A stretch of DNA of 64,000 bases from positions 16,478,501 to 16,542,500 of the forward strand of contig NC_080559.1 of NCBI RefSeq assembly GCF_030253575.1, in the 5' to 3' direction. The first letter of the stretch is position 1. Each line of letters starts with the position of its first letter. Below the pieces are notes generated by a model. That model was not told the origin of the DNA and did not search any database. It saw only the letters and a list, made by a program, of their open reading frames with translations. The position numbers and the translations under genes are program-made. Source of the DNA: Rhododendron vialii (lineage: Eukaryota; Streptophyta; Magnoliopsida; Ericales; Ericaceae). Shown here piece after piece: positions 11,661 to 23,700 of the stretch.

Positions 11661-12340
11661 CTGCCATATGACATGAACTAAGAAACTAGATAAACAAACA
11701 ATAGCAAAGCATAAAGAGTAAGGAGCAAAAACATTATAAAAAAAAAATCAACAAAGGACATGTAAAGAAACAATTAATCATATTCAGCTGTGTTTTTACT
11801 AAAAAGTTGTGCCTCCCAAGAATACCATCAATTTTCCATTCGGTGATATGCCCAAGACCACAAGTTTTATAAGTGATTCCTTGTCCCCTCTATGGACTAC
11901 CTTTCCTGCAACAACGACAAACTGAACAGTTGCAGTTTTCCAACTGGTACACTTGACAACATTTGGTAACACATGCCCAGCCATCTAAACCAGTTTTCTC
12001 ACATACATTTATGAATTTCCATAACCCATAGCATAAACGATATGCTACCATACTGTCAATGATTGTGTTGGCGCAATACTTCTTATGGAGGCAAGTGTCT
12101 TCCCAGTTACCATTACACAAGTGTTCATCATTGAAAACAACTTTCCCATTGATTTTTTTGCTTTAGTTTTCTGAATGGATGCAATTCACAATTAGGATAA
12201 GGTCTTCTGACTCACGAATCAGGATAAGTTAAATAGTACATCTCAAGTAAATAGTCTTTTCGATTAATCATCTTATATAAATAGTACTCCCAATTTTTCA
12301 AATAGCTAATAAACAAACAGCGAATAATAATCAGTTTTAC
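11661..12340 (-). other. Intron of the NOT1 relic with an unexplained open frame
   Basis: This lies between two NOT1 exons. Two overlapping minus-strand frames (12120-11890, Cys-rich; and 11984-11799) stay open, but I recognise no family in them. I treat them as chance or an unrelated insertion. Confidence 0.4.
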
Positions 12341-13921
12341 CTTCAACTCCTAACAAATGTCCAAAACTTTAACCATGTTGCCTTGGTCTATTCTCATTAT
12401 ATCCAGAAATCCTTGCAAGACAAGCTTGGGAATAGATTGCCAAAGCTGCAGAACGATACTACTTCCAGTGGCATAGGCAACTATTATGGGGAAGACAGCA
12501 GAAAACACTTCATATTGAAGTAGATTATAGGAGTCTGCAAAAGCAACACTTGATTTCACTACTTGCACACAGAGAGTGACAAATCACCATAAGAAATAGA
12601 AAAAAAAAAACCGGAAGTAAATATATTAATCTAAGCAATCCCAAGCAACAAAAGTTCAGGGCATTATTTAAAAGGCGACTCCAAAATTTGTCGAACAGAT
12701 TTAGCATGGTCCCTTTCAGCTAGCCGGCGCAACACCTCCAGAAGGTCAAGAGATTTCCACGCATGATTTGTTAGTCTTTGTGGAACCACCTTATCACTTA
12801 ATGGATTAACACACGCCTACAGGAAATAAACGGTAAAGCCATAAGCAGGAAAAAGAACAACACAAAAAGTTTATGCAAATGTAATATACGAGGACATGCG
12901 GCAAACCATACCAGCTTCCTAGAAGAATGGGCAAATGTAAATACTTCTGGTGGTGCTGAAACAACGTATCTCAAAAAAGACAACTGGCCTGCATAAGGCA
13001 TGCAGCGGAAAGGGTTCCTGCATATTTCATTTTGTATTGATTACATCTTAGCTCCGCAAGAAGTAAAATTGCAATGTCCAATACAGACGCGAACATAATA
13101 CCTGAGATGCACGATGATAAATGGACATGAAAAGGGAAAATGTGTGGCCATTAGGAAGGTAAAAACCCTCATGGTCCAGATTCTCCGTAACGTGCATCCA
13201 GTTGGCATCAGGAGCCTAATGTCAGAAACATCAATGTCTTGGTGAGAAACCAATATTGCCTAGTCACGTTGTTGAGGGATGAAGATGGTACTATTAACTG
13301 AAAGCTAAATAATCAATTGAACTTACAAGTTGCTTAATTGAATCCACGAAGACAACAATATTCCAAGAGCTCAGACATGATTAGTCATAAGTGGCACTGC
13401 CACCAATAGAAGTGTAGAACGTTGAACAATAATTTTGGTTGACCACGAGACCAGTATGCGTGTGGGCAATTGTACCAAGTATTCTTGATAGCGTGGCTTC
13501 AGTGAGTGGCAAGAAAAGAGATAACACCTCATTGCAATGTGAAGCATCAATTGTGCATCCATAACCTAGCTCCGACATAATAGACAACATGTTGGTTTTA
13601 CTCACCATCTCCGCCAAAATTGCATCAAACTCATTTTCTCTACAACCGTAGAACAAATCCATATTCCTAGAATAACCACACATGGCACTACGATTATTAA
13701 TATGGTTACTACCAAATTAAATGGTAGAATACATGAAGAAAAACAATTTTATCATTTTATAGTTCATTATCATCATCATCAGCAGAAGAAGAAGATAGAG
13801 ATAAGTAACTTAAGAACCTGGCCTCGACTGTATCATGGGAAAGCAATGGAGAGAATATCAATGGAGTCCTCTCCTTTGGCTCCATCAAATATAGCATTTG
13901 CATAAAGGAATCCACATGCTT

Positions 13922-14079
13922 TGAAAGGCCCTCCGAGCAATCCAAAAACATAATAACATTTTGAATTTTCTCGGCAGACTCTAATACAGCAGAACTTCTC
14001 TGAAAGGCCCTCCGAGCAATCCAAAAACATAATAACATTTTGAATTTGCTCGGCAGACTCTAATACAACAGAACTTCTC
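13922..14079. repeat. 79-bp tandem duplication inside a NOT1 exon
   Basis: 13922-14000 and 14001-14079 are direct copies differing at only two positions that I can see. The unit begins tgaaaggccctccgagc. Since 79 is not a multiple of three, it shifts the NOT1 frame. Confidence 0.93.
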
Positions 14080-14258
14080 AACAATTGATCAATTTGGCCT
14101 ATGCAGAAGTTTTGTCCTGATAACCAAACAATAGTTGGTCAAAATAAGGTATCAAGGGACTGACACACAGAGGAAAGATGCAGCAACACAATATGGATCA
14201 AGAAACTTACCATTTGGAGCGGCAGTATGCTTCCCTCACATCCATAGTCAACAAACAA

Positions 14259-16592
14259 ATATCACCCATGAGTAAATCAACTAGAAATGATTGCAGTAGA
14301 ACCCCAATAATTCCTATGACAAATAAGAAAGATCAACTATAGTTGCTCCTATGGACATTAAAATTGACACAACACATCCACTGTTGTCAAATGCACTCCT
14401 AGGACCAAAGAAGTCCCAGGTTCATCAAAAGAAAGTGCCTCAATATATGACAGGCCAAACCCTTTTAGTAGGTTCCATTCACAGAAAGATGTTCCTTCTA
14501 TCTTAATAATTCAAGCTTGTGCTAGGCTATGGGGAACCTTAGCGCTTCGAGCCTTTTAGAACTAAGATCACATTCATCAATATAATGACAAATCACATCA
14601 CGCCAGTATGAAAATAGCAAACTAACGAGTTTCACCAACATCATACAGTCTTACATGTGAAACACCAAATACATTACATGCAAAGAGCATCTTCAAGACA
14701 TAATAACAAGAAATGGTAAGTTTTAAACATTCCAGTTTGTGCCAACCGGTCACTAAACAAGCCTGAAAGTTGGGTTGGCCAGTTCGGGTTTAAATATTTA
14801 AAATATTTAGGAATTAAGTTATCTATACCAACATGTCATGACCCTCGGACCCAAACCAATCCAATCCAATTCTATAGTTCAATGCATTCCAGATTATTTA
14901 TTTTAAAAACAAATTATTTTGAAATTTTCTGAATTGTTCCACAAATTTCCATTTATTAGTAATTTATCAAGTTACGCAATGCCGATCAACACTCCTTCCA
15001 TGGTTTCGATAAAATAATCTAATTGTTCATGTCCGACTCCCTGTGGTGTAGTCTATAGGGTAGTCTGAGAAAGTATGTTTCAATCTCAACCATCAAAGCC
15101 CCAGAAATATATGTCAGAGAATTATTTTAGTTTGATTATACTGTTTTTTTTGTACCAGGAAACACTGCAACCAAAGCAAGTCCTTAGACCAATTTAGATA
15201 TTACAAAAATAAGTCATATCAACCAAGTTAGTCAAATTCAACTCACGCTTGGCTTGGTAAGATTTCCTTCAATATCGGCTCCTTTTATAAATAGACCAAA
15301 CTTTAATATATTTTGAAACTCGTTATTTTGTTTAGCTTGGCTTGATAAGCTCACGAGTACACTTAAAAACCAATCTACTAAATCTCGGGAGATCGACGTG
15401 AACCGGGGAAGCTTCAAATAGAATTCTTTACACATTGACTCGAGTTATGGAGTTTACCACCCTAATTTTCTCAAAGAAATGCAATACCAAATTTAATCTC
15501 AAAAGCATAATCCGCCACTCCATATACATTAGCCTCCTCCAAGGTTACAATCTTGTGACCGTTTAACTATCCACCATTGAACACAATTTTTGGTAGGGCA
15601 CAACCTTAGTCACATTATTCGTTGGATACCCCTCAACTACGCATTAGCTTAGGAATCCACAAACGGAAAACCAGCTGGAATCTAGATGCAGTTTGGTAAA
15701 TAGGGACTAAGTTCGCGATCTGTCGGCTGGATCCTTGTTTAAGCCAATGGTAGGCCACCATGTGTTGAGTTCAAAGGACATCTGCAATCCCTTGCACGCG
15801 TGGACAAGCTGCCTAGCAACTATATCATTGCAGCGGCAATGAATTGGACAACAGACCTTGTCATGTTGTTTCAAAACTCTATCTGTTGTGCTATTGTACC
15901 AAAAGAGGAGGTTTTTGCATATACACAACCAGAACAATTACTTTATCCCCAAAAAGAAATAATATCTACATCGAAATAAATTACATCTTGTATAAACAGA
16001 AACTATATTCTTTATTATCTCTACAGGTTGTAAATTTTAAGTTTCAACAGGTTTGATTGACTGAATGACCATATTCCTTTACGAAAGGGTACTTCTAAAT
16101 TACGAATATCTTTCTTTTCTAGGGCATGAAATTTTACTACTTACCATGTGATTATTCAAAATATTATGCATGACACATAAAAATGTAAGTAAATAAAGAA
16201 AATACACGGAGACGCTCTGTCTTACAGCTCTTCTAAAGATCAAGGCTCTCGTGCTCCCGCTCTCGCACCCCCATGCTCGTGAACACGAATTATGTGACTT
16301 AGGGCACAAGTCTACCCTAAACCATTGGAGAACCAAATAAAGTACGTAAAGAATATTGTAAAAGAAAGTTATGAAGATCCTTAAAAACGAGATATTCAAT
16401 ATGTTCAATTAAACGAAGTAGTAATCAGTTATGATCAAAACTCGACTTCAACCGAATACAATCCGATCATAACCAACCAAAGCAACTACTATAATATGCA
16501 CGTATACGCTTGCATGTGTGTCCATATCATATCATATCATATTTATGCACGAACGTAAAGAGAATGAGAGTGAGAGAGTGCGTGAGAAAAAC
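14259..16592. other. First intron of the NOT1 relic
   Basis: Non-coding DNA between exon 1 (ends at 16593 with donor GTTTTT) and the exon-2 remnant. An open frame on the minus strand at 15937-15707 has no domain I recognise. NOT1 exons expected between the exon-2 remnant and the exon at 14116 are missing. Confidence 0.5.
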
Positions 16593-16691
16593 CTGACAGA
16601 GCTCACGGAAGACGGAGTCGGAATTGGACTCGTCAAGGCTTTGGAGCAAGAACCGAATCTGAGCGGCGATGAGTGTGTAGAAAAGTACCAT

Positions 16692-17823
16692 TGCGAGTGA
16701 TGCGAAGGAAGTTGAATATTGATCGAGCGATCAAGATTGGTGAAATATTATTCCGTGGAGTACGTGTTCGAGCGATAGAAAAGGTTTAGGGTTTGTTCGA
16801 AGTTGTGTAGACGAGAGAGAGAGACCGTCGTGATAGTGGAACTTGTGCGAGTAGTATAGAGAAAGTTAGGAATTTTTTTTTCGGTCAAACGGAAATTCTG
16901 AGAGCTGGGAATTTGTGCCGTTGTGACTTGTGATTGAGATTTGGTCCCACCGTTTTGAAGAATAGTGGAGTAGTATTTCTGAATGTGTCAAATTAGATAA
17001 ATTGTAAATGGGGGTTGAGTTTTTAATGGGCCATTAACTCATTTAGACCCATTGATTATGAGCTCAATTACCCATATTCAATCCGACCCATTTATTTAAA
17101 ATCAAACCCGACCTGTCTATTAATCCAATTACATGTTATATACTAAAATTTAAAATGAGTAAAATACCAATGTACACTAAAATGACCATATTACCCATGT
17201 AAATTTAAATGGCTAAAATAACCCTATAAAATTACTATACTATCCCTCTACAACTAAAATGACCAATAATAGAAAGTGTCCAAATAGGAATCTTCAAATG
17301 TAAACCCTACGTGTGCAACGGATCCAGATCCTCTATGAGAATTCCTCTGTGAAAATTGTGAGAATTGTATGAGAATTTTAATGAGAGAGTGACACCTTAC
17401 AAATGAAGGAATCCAACGACAGATAATAAGGCACTCATCTTTTATCATAATGACATCATGTGGGAAGCAAAAATCGAAACGGAGAAAAACGGAACAACTA
17501 CCAGAATTGCAGCCTACTTTTTATTTTTATTTTTTACTATTCGCGACCAGATGAGTTTGTTCCTCACATAGAACCCCTTTCCAGCTGCAATTTCAAACAG
17601 AGAAAATAACAATCTTCTTCAGCATCTTCACTCACCGAGCCTTGGATTTGATAAAAGCTTTTGTATTTCCTCAAGTGTTTTTCTCCAATTTGAAATTTAT
17701 ATTGCAGTCGATACGCTCGTCTTATGTTATGAAAGACATCTGATTTATTACTTGGAGAAGAAAGAAGGCAGCCTTGCACTTTGACTGAGTCAACAAGGGA
17801 AGCTAAGAGGCTAGAGGAGAAGA
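16692..17823. other. NOT1 relic upstream region and repeat relics
   Basis: Upstream DNA of the NOT1 copy (to about 16900) is followed by a dispersed repeat at about 16990-17280 (gacccattgatt, acccatttattt, aaaatgaccatattaccc). This is related to the sequences at 3955-4100 and 5500-5640. No gene is supported. Confidence 0.45.
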
Positions 17824-17825
17824 GG

Positions 17826-17828
<3 letters not shown>

Positions 17829-17889
<61 letters not shown>
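17829..17889. repeat. (GA)n microsatellite
   Basis: About thirty GA units. It generates a Ser-Leu open frame on the minus strand that is not a gene. Confidence 0.97.
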
Positions 17890-17890
<1 letters not shown>

Positions 17891-17959
17891 GATTCTTTGG
17901 GAAGTCAGACATGTGAAAGGAAAGTAAACGGCATTTAACTTCTCTGTTTGGGTTTTTTT

Positions 17960-18105
17960 TTGTCGTGCAATTAATACCCAATTAAGTCCAATTAATAAAT
18001 GGGTTAGATGGGTTAGACCCATTCTGATCCAACTTATAAATGGGCTGGGTTGGGTCTATTTTTTAGTGGATGGATTTGGGTTTAATTTGCCACCCTTATA
18101 ATTCT
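17960..18105. repeat. hAT-type MITE end relic
   Basis: Words such as aatgggttagatgggttagaccc and ggctgggttgggtc end at aatttgccaccctta, resembling the relic at 5500-5640. Only one terminus is visible. Confidence 0.4.
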
Positions 18106-18118
18106 TAATTCATCTTTT

Positions 18119-18563
18119 TAGGATAAATTACAAAAACCTTCCCTAATTTTTATGATAACTACGCTATGACCTAAAACCTTTTAATTAATCACACTAACAT
18201 CTCTTGAATGGGAATAATTGAGCTCAATAAGATACACTTTGCAATTCTTTCGAAGAGTTGTGGATTCCAAGTTTCTAGTTACGGTTTACTTTTTCAACCC
18301 ATTTAGTAGTATCAAAAAATCTTATAATTAATTTCCAGGTATGGATTCTCTGAGAGAAACTTATGGCCAAAATGGGAGTTACACAAAGTTCTTTTTCAAA
18401 GCAAGTAACTTGGAATCCACAAATCTAACGGAAAACAATGGAGTCAATCAAATCAAGTGAAATTATTTTCCCTTACAAAGGAGGCCGGTGTAAAAAGTTT
18501 TAAAGGTTGGGGGTGCAATGTATTTGTCAAAAAACCTAGGGGAGGTTAGTGTAAATTACCCTA
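18119..18563. mobile_element. MITE with TAGGGTAATTTAC-type inverted ends
   Basis: The left end is taggataaattac; the right end read inward is tagggtaatttac. The similarity extends to the next stretch (aaccttcccta against aacctcccctagg). The T-rich flanks share only ctttt, so the target duplication is uncertain. No coding capacity; superfamily not assigned. Confidence 0.6.
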
Positions 18564-19878
18564 CTTTTTTTGGCTGCTAAAAATTTGTGTCCGAAGGCAC
18601 AACGCAATGCATTTTGGAATAACTAAAATGAATTATGGTTCTTTACTATTGACCACTCTCACCAACGAAACTAAGTTTTTCCGAGGAGTCTTTTTGAAAT
18701 AAAGTCAAGGCAGAATATATCTAGCTTTTATTACTTGTGCCTGAACACTTACCTATTATACTCGATTAAAATGTTAACCATATATCTAACGATTGTTCTC
18801 ATGCCTCAAGGCATGACACAACACATTCTCAACATAACTACAATGAACTAAGCTCCAATATTTTTAACGACCCCACCAATGAATTCGACTTCTCTAAAAA
18901 GCCGTTATTTAAAAAAAAAAATCAAAAGAGAAAGCAAAATAAAACATAGTGGTGAGGTTCTAGCACAACCAAAGCATTCTCACTTCAAGCACAAATATTG
19001 TGATCGATCACAGTGGGAACACTTGAGTACATTTCAATTGTTTGCACCTTTATGTACGAATGAAACGCATTTTGCACCATACCAACAAACAAACTTAACT
19101 TCTCTAAAATAATTCATATGAGCTTCAGAAAAAGTTCACGTAACAAAAAATGGAAACAAATTATAGAATTAAACAGTTAATAACCAATCAATCCAAAACT
19201 ATCTGATCTCGAGAATATATTTAATCAATTCTTCAAATATATACTAATAGCAATAGCAAGAAAAAAATGCACAATCAAATGGAATTTCAAGTCGATTCTC
19301 ACTTTTTAATAGAGGCAACAACTGATAGACCAAAAAGGTCGCGGATATGCTTGCAAACATGGGAGTTGATCAAAAAGATAGAATGGTGTCGCACATCATC
19401 CCGCCTGACAAGATAGTGCCTTTCAAAAGAGTTTAGTTGGTTTTTCATTTTCTACTCTACCCCAAAAAAAAAAACACCCCCCACTGATAAACAAAAAAAA
19501 ATACACAACAAAAAAGAAAACACACACACCAAAAAACTTAAAATTGATCAACCGATAAACAAAAATATAACATTCTTACCCTTTTATTTAGTTTACGATT
19601 TGTATTGCACTAATTTTATACATTAATGTTTTTTACTTTCCATCTTCCCATAACAATAGAGAGTTGGGATAGGAAAAGTTAGAGAAGATTTCACCTTGCT
19701 ACGGAGAGAGGGAGCACTAAGGTTTCAAAAACTTCCCTTTTTTATTACAAAATCTGGCTCTTTTTTTTGTTAATGAAATTTTATTGTTTTCTATCTTTCA
19801 ATAACAAAATAGAGTTGGAATAGGAAATGTTAGAGAAGATTGAAAATAGGAATTTTCAACCCTAGGACCCTTCTCAGC
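18564..19878. other. AT-rich non-coding DNA
   Basis: No gene supported. A diverged direct repeat of about 65 bp (containing gttagagaagatt) occurs at about 19630-19694 and 19783-19846, just left of the LTR element. Confidence 0.5.
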
Positions 19879-20731
19879 TGGAGGTATTCCCGAACAGGTG
19901 CAAAATGAGCCCGAGCATGGTCAACTGAGGGTCAACGCACTGTGGACCACTGATATGAGAAGTCAATAGTCCAGAGAGGTTGTACGATTCTCGGTACAAT
20001 AACATGAGATGTTATTAGGACCAAATACAAGAAAAGTGACATGAGATGCCACTGTTCATAGAAACTTGTTCGGCAAGAGAGAGCCGAACAGGAGGAAAGC
20101 TCCTTACAAAGGATATGGTTCAAATTATTTCCTCAGGACCAGTAACACGTGAGGTAATTGGTCCAGGCCATCTGTTCGGCCATGAGATGGCCGAACAGAG
20201 AGAGAAGTACTATTTGAGGGAACATTCTGGAAGGTTCCAGAGTAGTCATATCCCATAAAGGGATAAAGATCCCAAGAATATAGGATCTGAGAAAGATACC
20301 CAACGAATATGGGATGTTCGGCTCTTAAAGGAAAAGATTCCTAAAAGGACTCTTTTCCATAAACTGATAAAGGAAACAAGACTCCTTGATATCCTGGGTT
20401 TCCTATACGAGTTAGGAATCCTATGGCAACATGGATGCTTGGACAGCAAGCATCCATAAATCTATAAATATGAGGTAAACCTAGAGGTGAAAGGTACGCA
20501 ATACACTGCATTCTTATTGCTTTCCTACTGATAATTAGGGTTTGATCATTAGTACGAAATACTAACAAAGGCATCGGAGGGCCTTTGCCACGAGAGGCAA
20601 AGGTGCGCTCACTCCTTGTCTGTTTTGCAGGATAAGGGTTTCTCTGACGAATTAGGGTTACGTTCAAGAGGCACGTGGAGCCGCTGCATTCCAGTGCTGT
20701 TCAAAGCACTACTTGAATTTATCCACCTACA
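19879..20731 (+). repeat. 5' LTR
   Basis: About 853 bp, from tggaggtattcc to cacctaca, nearly identical to 29779-30635. It contains ctataaatatgagg (20462-20475) as a probable TATA region for transcription. Confidence 0.92.
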
Positions 20732-20733
20732 AT

Positions 20734-20751
20734 TGGCGCCGTCTGTGGGAA
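20734..20751 (+). promoter_or_regulatory. Primer-binding site
   Basis: TGGCGCCGTCTGTGGGAA lies two bases after the LTR end. This is a tRNA-primer site common in plant Ty3/gypsy elements. Confidence 0.85.
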
Positions 20752-20779
20752 ACGAAAGAGTTCCCTTTGAAATACGACC

Positions 20780-23700
20780 ATGGTGGAAGTAGAGCCAGCA
20801 ACGCCACACGACCCGAAGGATGTGCTAATTGGAGGAGGGGATAAGTCTCCACCCGGGGCTCCGAGAAAGCCCGAAGGAGGACACAAAAAGACCACGAGTA
20901 AGGGCCACCCCCTTACTATCCATGGCAACTCCAGAAATAGGGATGGAGAGACGGCATCGAAGTCCACGAGAAGGACTAAATCCCATCGAGGGGATGAATC
21001 GATTGCACACTCCAGGAGTATATACCGTAGCGAAGACGTTCTTGATAAGAAGAGACAAGAAATCGAGGAATATGCTCGTTTGATCAAAAAACGAGAACAT
21101 GAGATCAGAGAATTAGAGAGAATCAGAGAACATCCGGAAGACTCTGGACTATCTCGAAGAAATTCTAAAGACAGTGAATACGCTTTGGTACAGTACCAAA
21201 AGGCTCCTTCACGAGGAAGGAGGAGCAGAAGCAGAAGTCTGACCCCGAGGCGACATAAAACTTCTCCACGAAAAGGGAGGAGCAGGATCCGAACACCCGA
21301 GCGAAGGAGGATATCTCCAAGAAAGAGGAGAAGCAGAGGTCGGAGTTCTACCCCCGAAGAAGAAGGGAGTAGAAAACATCATAGGGACAGGTACGAGAGG
21401 CCTGATTCCGATTGGGAACGAACTAGATCCAAGAAAGGACCAGAGGATGAAGCCATGACTGCACGGGAAGCAGCACGGAAAGCACTGCAGAATATAGCAT
21501 CCTCCCCTTTTGCAAGAAAGTTACAGGAGGCTAGATTGCCGACCAGGGTAAAGCACGGGACATTCATCCTCTACGAGACAGACGCTGATCCCGTGGCCCA
21601 TATACAGCATTACCAGCAAGCGATGTTTATGCATGAAGGGGATGATGCAATCATGTGCAAAATGTTCCCGTCGAGTTTGGGGAAGGTTGCTCTGTCCTGG
21701 TTCCACAAACTGGGCTCGCGCTCCATCCGGACATGGGTGCAATTGGCCGAGGAATTCACTGCATGGTTCTTGACGAGCAGGAAAGCTCCCAAAACCTTTG
21801 AGAGTCTTTCTTTTATGAAACAAGGAGAGGACGAGCCGATCAGAACTTATGCAAAGAAGTACTGGGAAACCTTCAACGAAATTGAAGGATGTAGTGAAGA
21901 ATACGCTATAGCCACGTTCAAAACGGGCTTACCTGTTCGGGGGGAACTGCGTAAATCTCTAAACATGAGTCCCGTGCAGACATTGGCAAAATTAATGGAA
22001 AGGATTGAGCAGCACGCCAGGAACGAGGATGACATCCTACGAGAGGATGGAAAGTTGGCCGCCGAGCAAGCGAAGGGGCCTATAAAGAAAGTTGACAAGC
22101 CAGAGCCCAAAACTTATCGTGAAAGGAAAGACTATGGGCAGGCGAAGAAAGAGCAGTACAAGGATAAACAAGCTCCGGATCCCAAGTCATTCTTTTCAAT
22201 AAACACGGTTTGGAAAGAACCCATTTACAGGATTCTTTATCGAATAAAGAATCAACCATACTTCAAATGGCCCCCAACTCTTGGTGGGAATAAAGATGCA
22301 AAACGTGCTACGAATCAGCACTGCAGTTACCATAAGGATTGGGGTCACATGACAGAGGACTGTGAGATGTTTAAACGACATCTTGATGATTTGGTCTCAC
22401 GAGGTTACCTCAAAGAATTTATCCAAGAGGATTCCAAGGATAAAGACAAAGCAATGGAATTGGATTACGAACAAAATCCAAAAGGGGTAATCCATATGAT
22501 ACATGGATTAGCCGAACCTTATACGAGAAATGAGGTGAGATTGCTTCAGAGGCAAGTAAAACATAACCAACATGTGATGCAGTTGGGGAAGAAAAGAGGT
22601 CGCAACGAAGGGGCAAGCAACGAAGGCATAGTTTTTACTGATGAAGATCTGGGAGGAGTCCAGGTACCTCACAATGATGCTTTGGTCATAACCCTACGAG
22701 TTAGGGAATATGATATGGAGAGAATCCTGGTGGATTCAGGAAGTTGCACCGAAGTGCTATACTACGATGCGTTCAAGAAACTGGGGCTCACACAAGAAGA
22801 TTTGGTACAATCAGTAACTCCATTGGTCGGATTTGGAGCAGGAGCAGTTTGGCCGTTAGGCAAAGTAACTCTGCCTGTTCGGGCTGGGACGGTGGTGCTG
22901 CGAACCGACTTCTTAGTGGTGGATGTACCGTCTTCCTATAACGTGATTATAGGAAGGACATGGTTGCACAAGATGAGGGCAGTCTCTTCAACTTTCCATC
23001 AGATGGTAAAGTTCCCAGGGTCTAATGGGATTGAGCACATCAAAGGTAACCAAAAGATAGCTCAACAATGTTTGGTTTCCATCATTAAAAGAGTCCATAA
23101 TGCCCACCATGTTAATACCGTGGAAATTCCGGATCTGCCGACCATTGAGGATATTGGAAAAGACCCAACCGAGAGGGTAGTTGAGGATTTGAAGAAAACA
23201 CTGATCAACGAGACTGATCCAGATAAGTATTTTCTAATTGGGGAATCGTTGCCAGAAAGGGAAGAAAATGAATTAATAAGTTTCTTGAAAACTTATGTCG
23301 ATGTATTTGCTTGGACACCAGAGGAGATGCCTGGGGTAAATGCAGATGTTATTTGCCATCACTTGAATATAGATCCACAGCACAAACCGGTCATTCAAAA
23401 GAAACGAAGGGCAGCCGTACAGCACGTTGACGCTGTAATCGAAGAAGTGGATCACTTGTTGGAAGCCAAGGCAATAAGGGAAGTTTATTATCCAGAATGG
23501 CTATCGAATACTGTTGTCGTCAAGAAAAAGAACGGAAAATGGCGCGTATGTGTCGACTTCACAGATTTAAACAAGGCGTGTCCTAAAGACAGTTTTCCTC
23601 TTCCAAGGATTGACCAGTTGGTTGATGCAACGGCGGGATATGGACGGATGAGTTTTCTCGATGCATATCGAGGATACCATCAAATTGCAATGTTTGGGCC

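Larger units (their letters stand above)
10322..16691 (-). pseudogene. NOT1: NOT1 (CCR4-NOT scaffold subunit) pseudogene, N-terminal part, introns retained
   Basis: Minus-strand exons match the N-terminal HEAT region of plant NOT1, scaffold of the CCR4-NOT deadenylase. Exon 1 is 16691-16593 (QIRFLLQSLDESNSDSVFRE). Then come a remnant VDYGCEGSILPLQ (14254-14211), SAEQIQNVIMFLD (14116 to about 13820), ENEFDAILAEM to VDSIKQL (13666-13327), NLDHEGFYLPNG (13215-13102), PPEVFTFAHSSRKL (13017-12912), LDLLEVLRRLAERD (12816-12612), SYNLLQYEVFSAVFP (12534-12341), ILSSILEQVPI (11660-11590), ECLEFLEEM (to about 11342) and DDIEAEANTYF (10489-10322). Introns are kept, so it is a genomic copy, not a retrocopy. 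It is broken: TAA at 13381-13383, two stops in the 12.6-12.8 kb exon, TAG at 12350-12352, frame-disturbing deletions near 13.0 and 11.6 kb, a 79-bp exon duplication and a MITE insertion. The rest of the gene, about three quarters, is absent. Confidence 0.9.

Noticed and set aside
11799-12120. Cys-rich minus-strand frames within the NOT1 relic
   Set aside because: They lie in an intron position between two recognised NOT1 exons and match no family I know.
15707-15937. Minus-strand frame of 76 residues
   Set aside because: No recognisable domain; lies in the first intron of the NOT1 relic.
17564-18022. Minus-strand frame of 152 residues with a long Ser-Leu run
   Set aside because: Caused by the (GA)n microsatellite; flanks are not coding-like.
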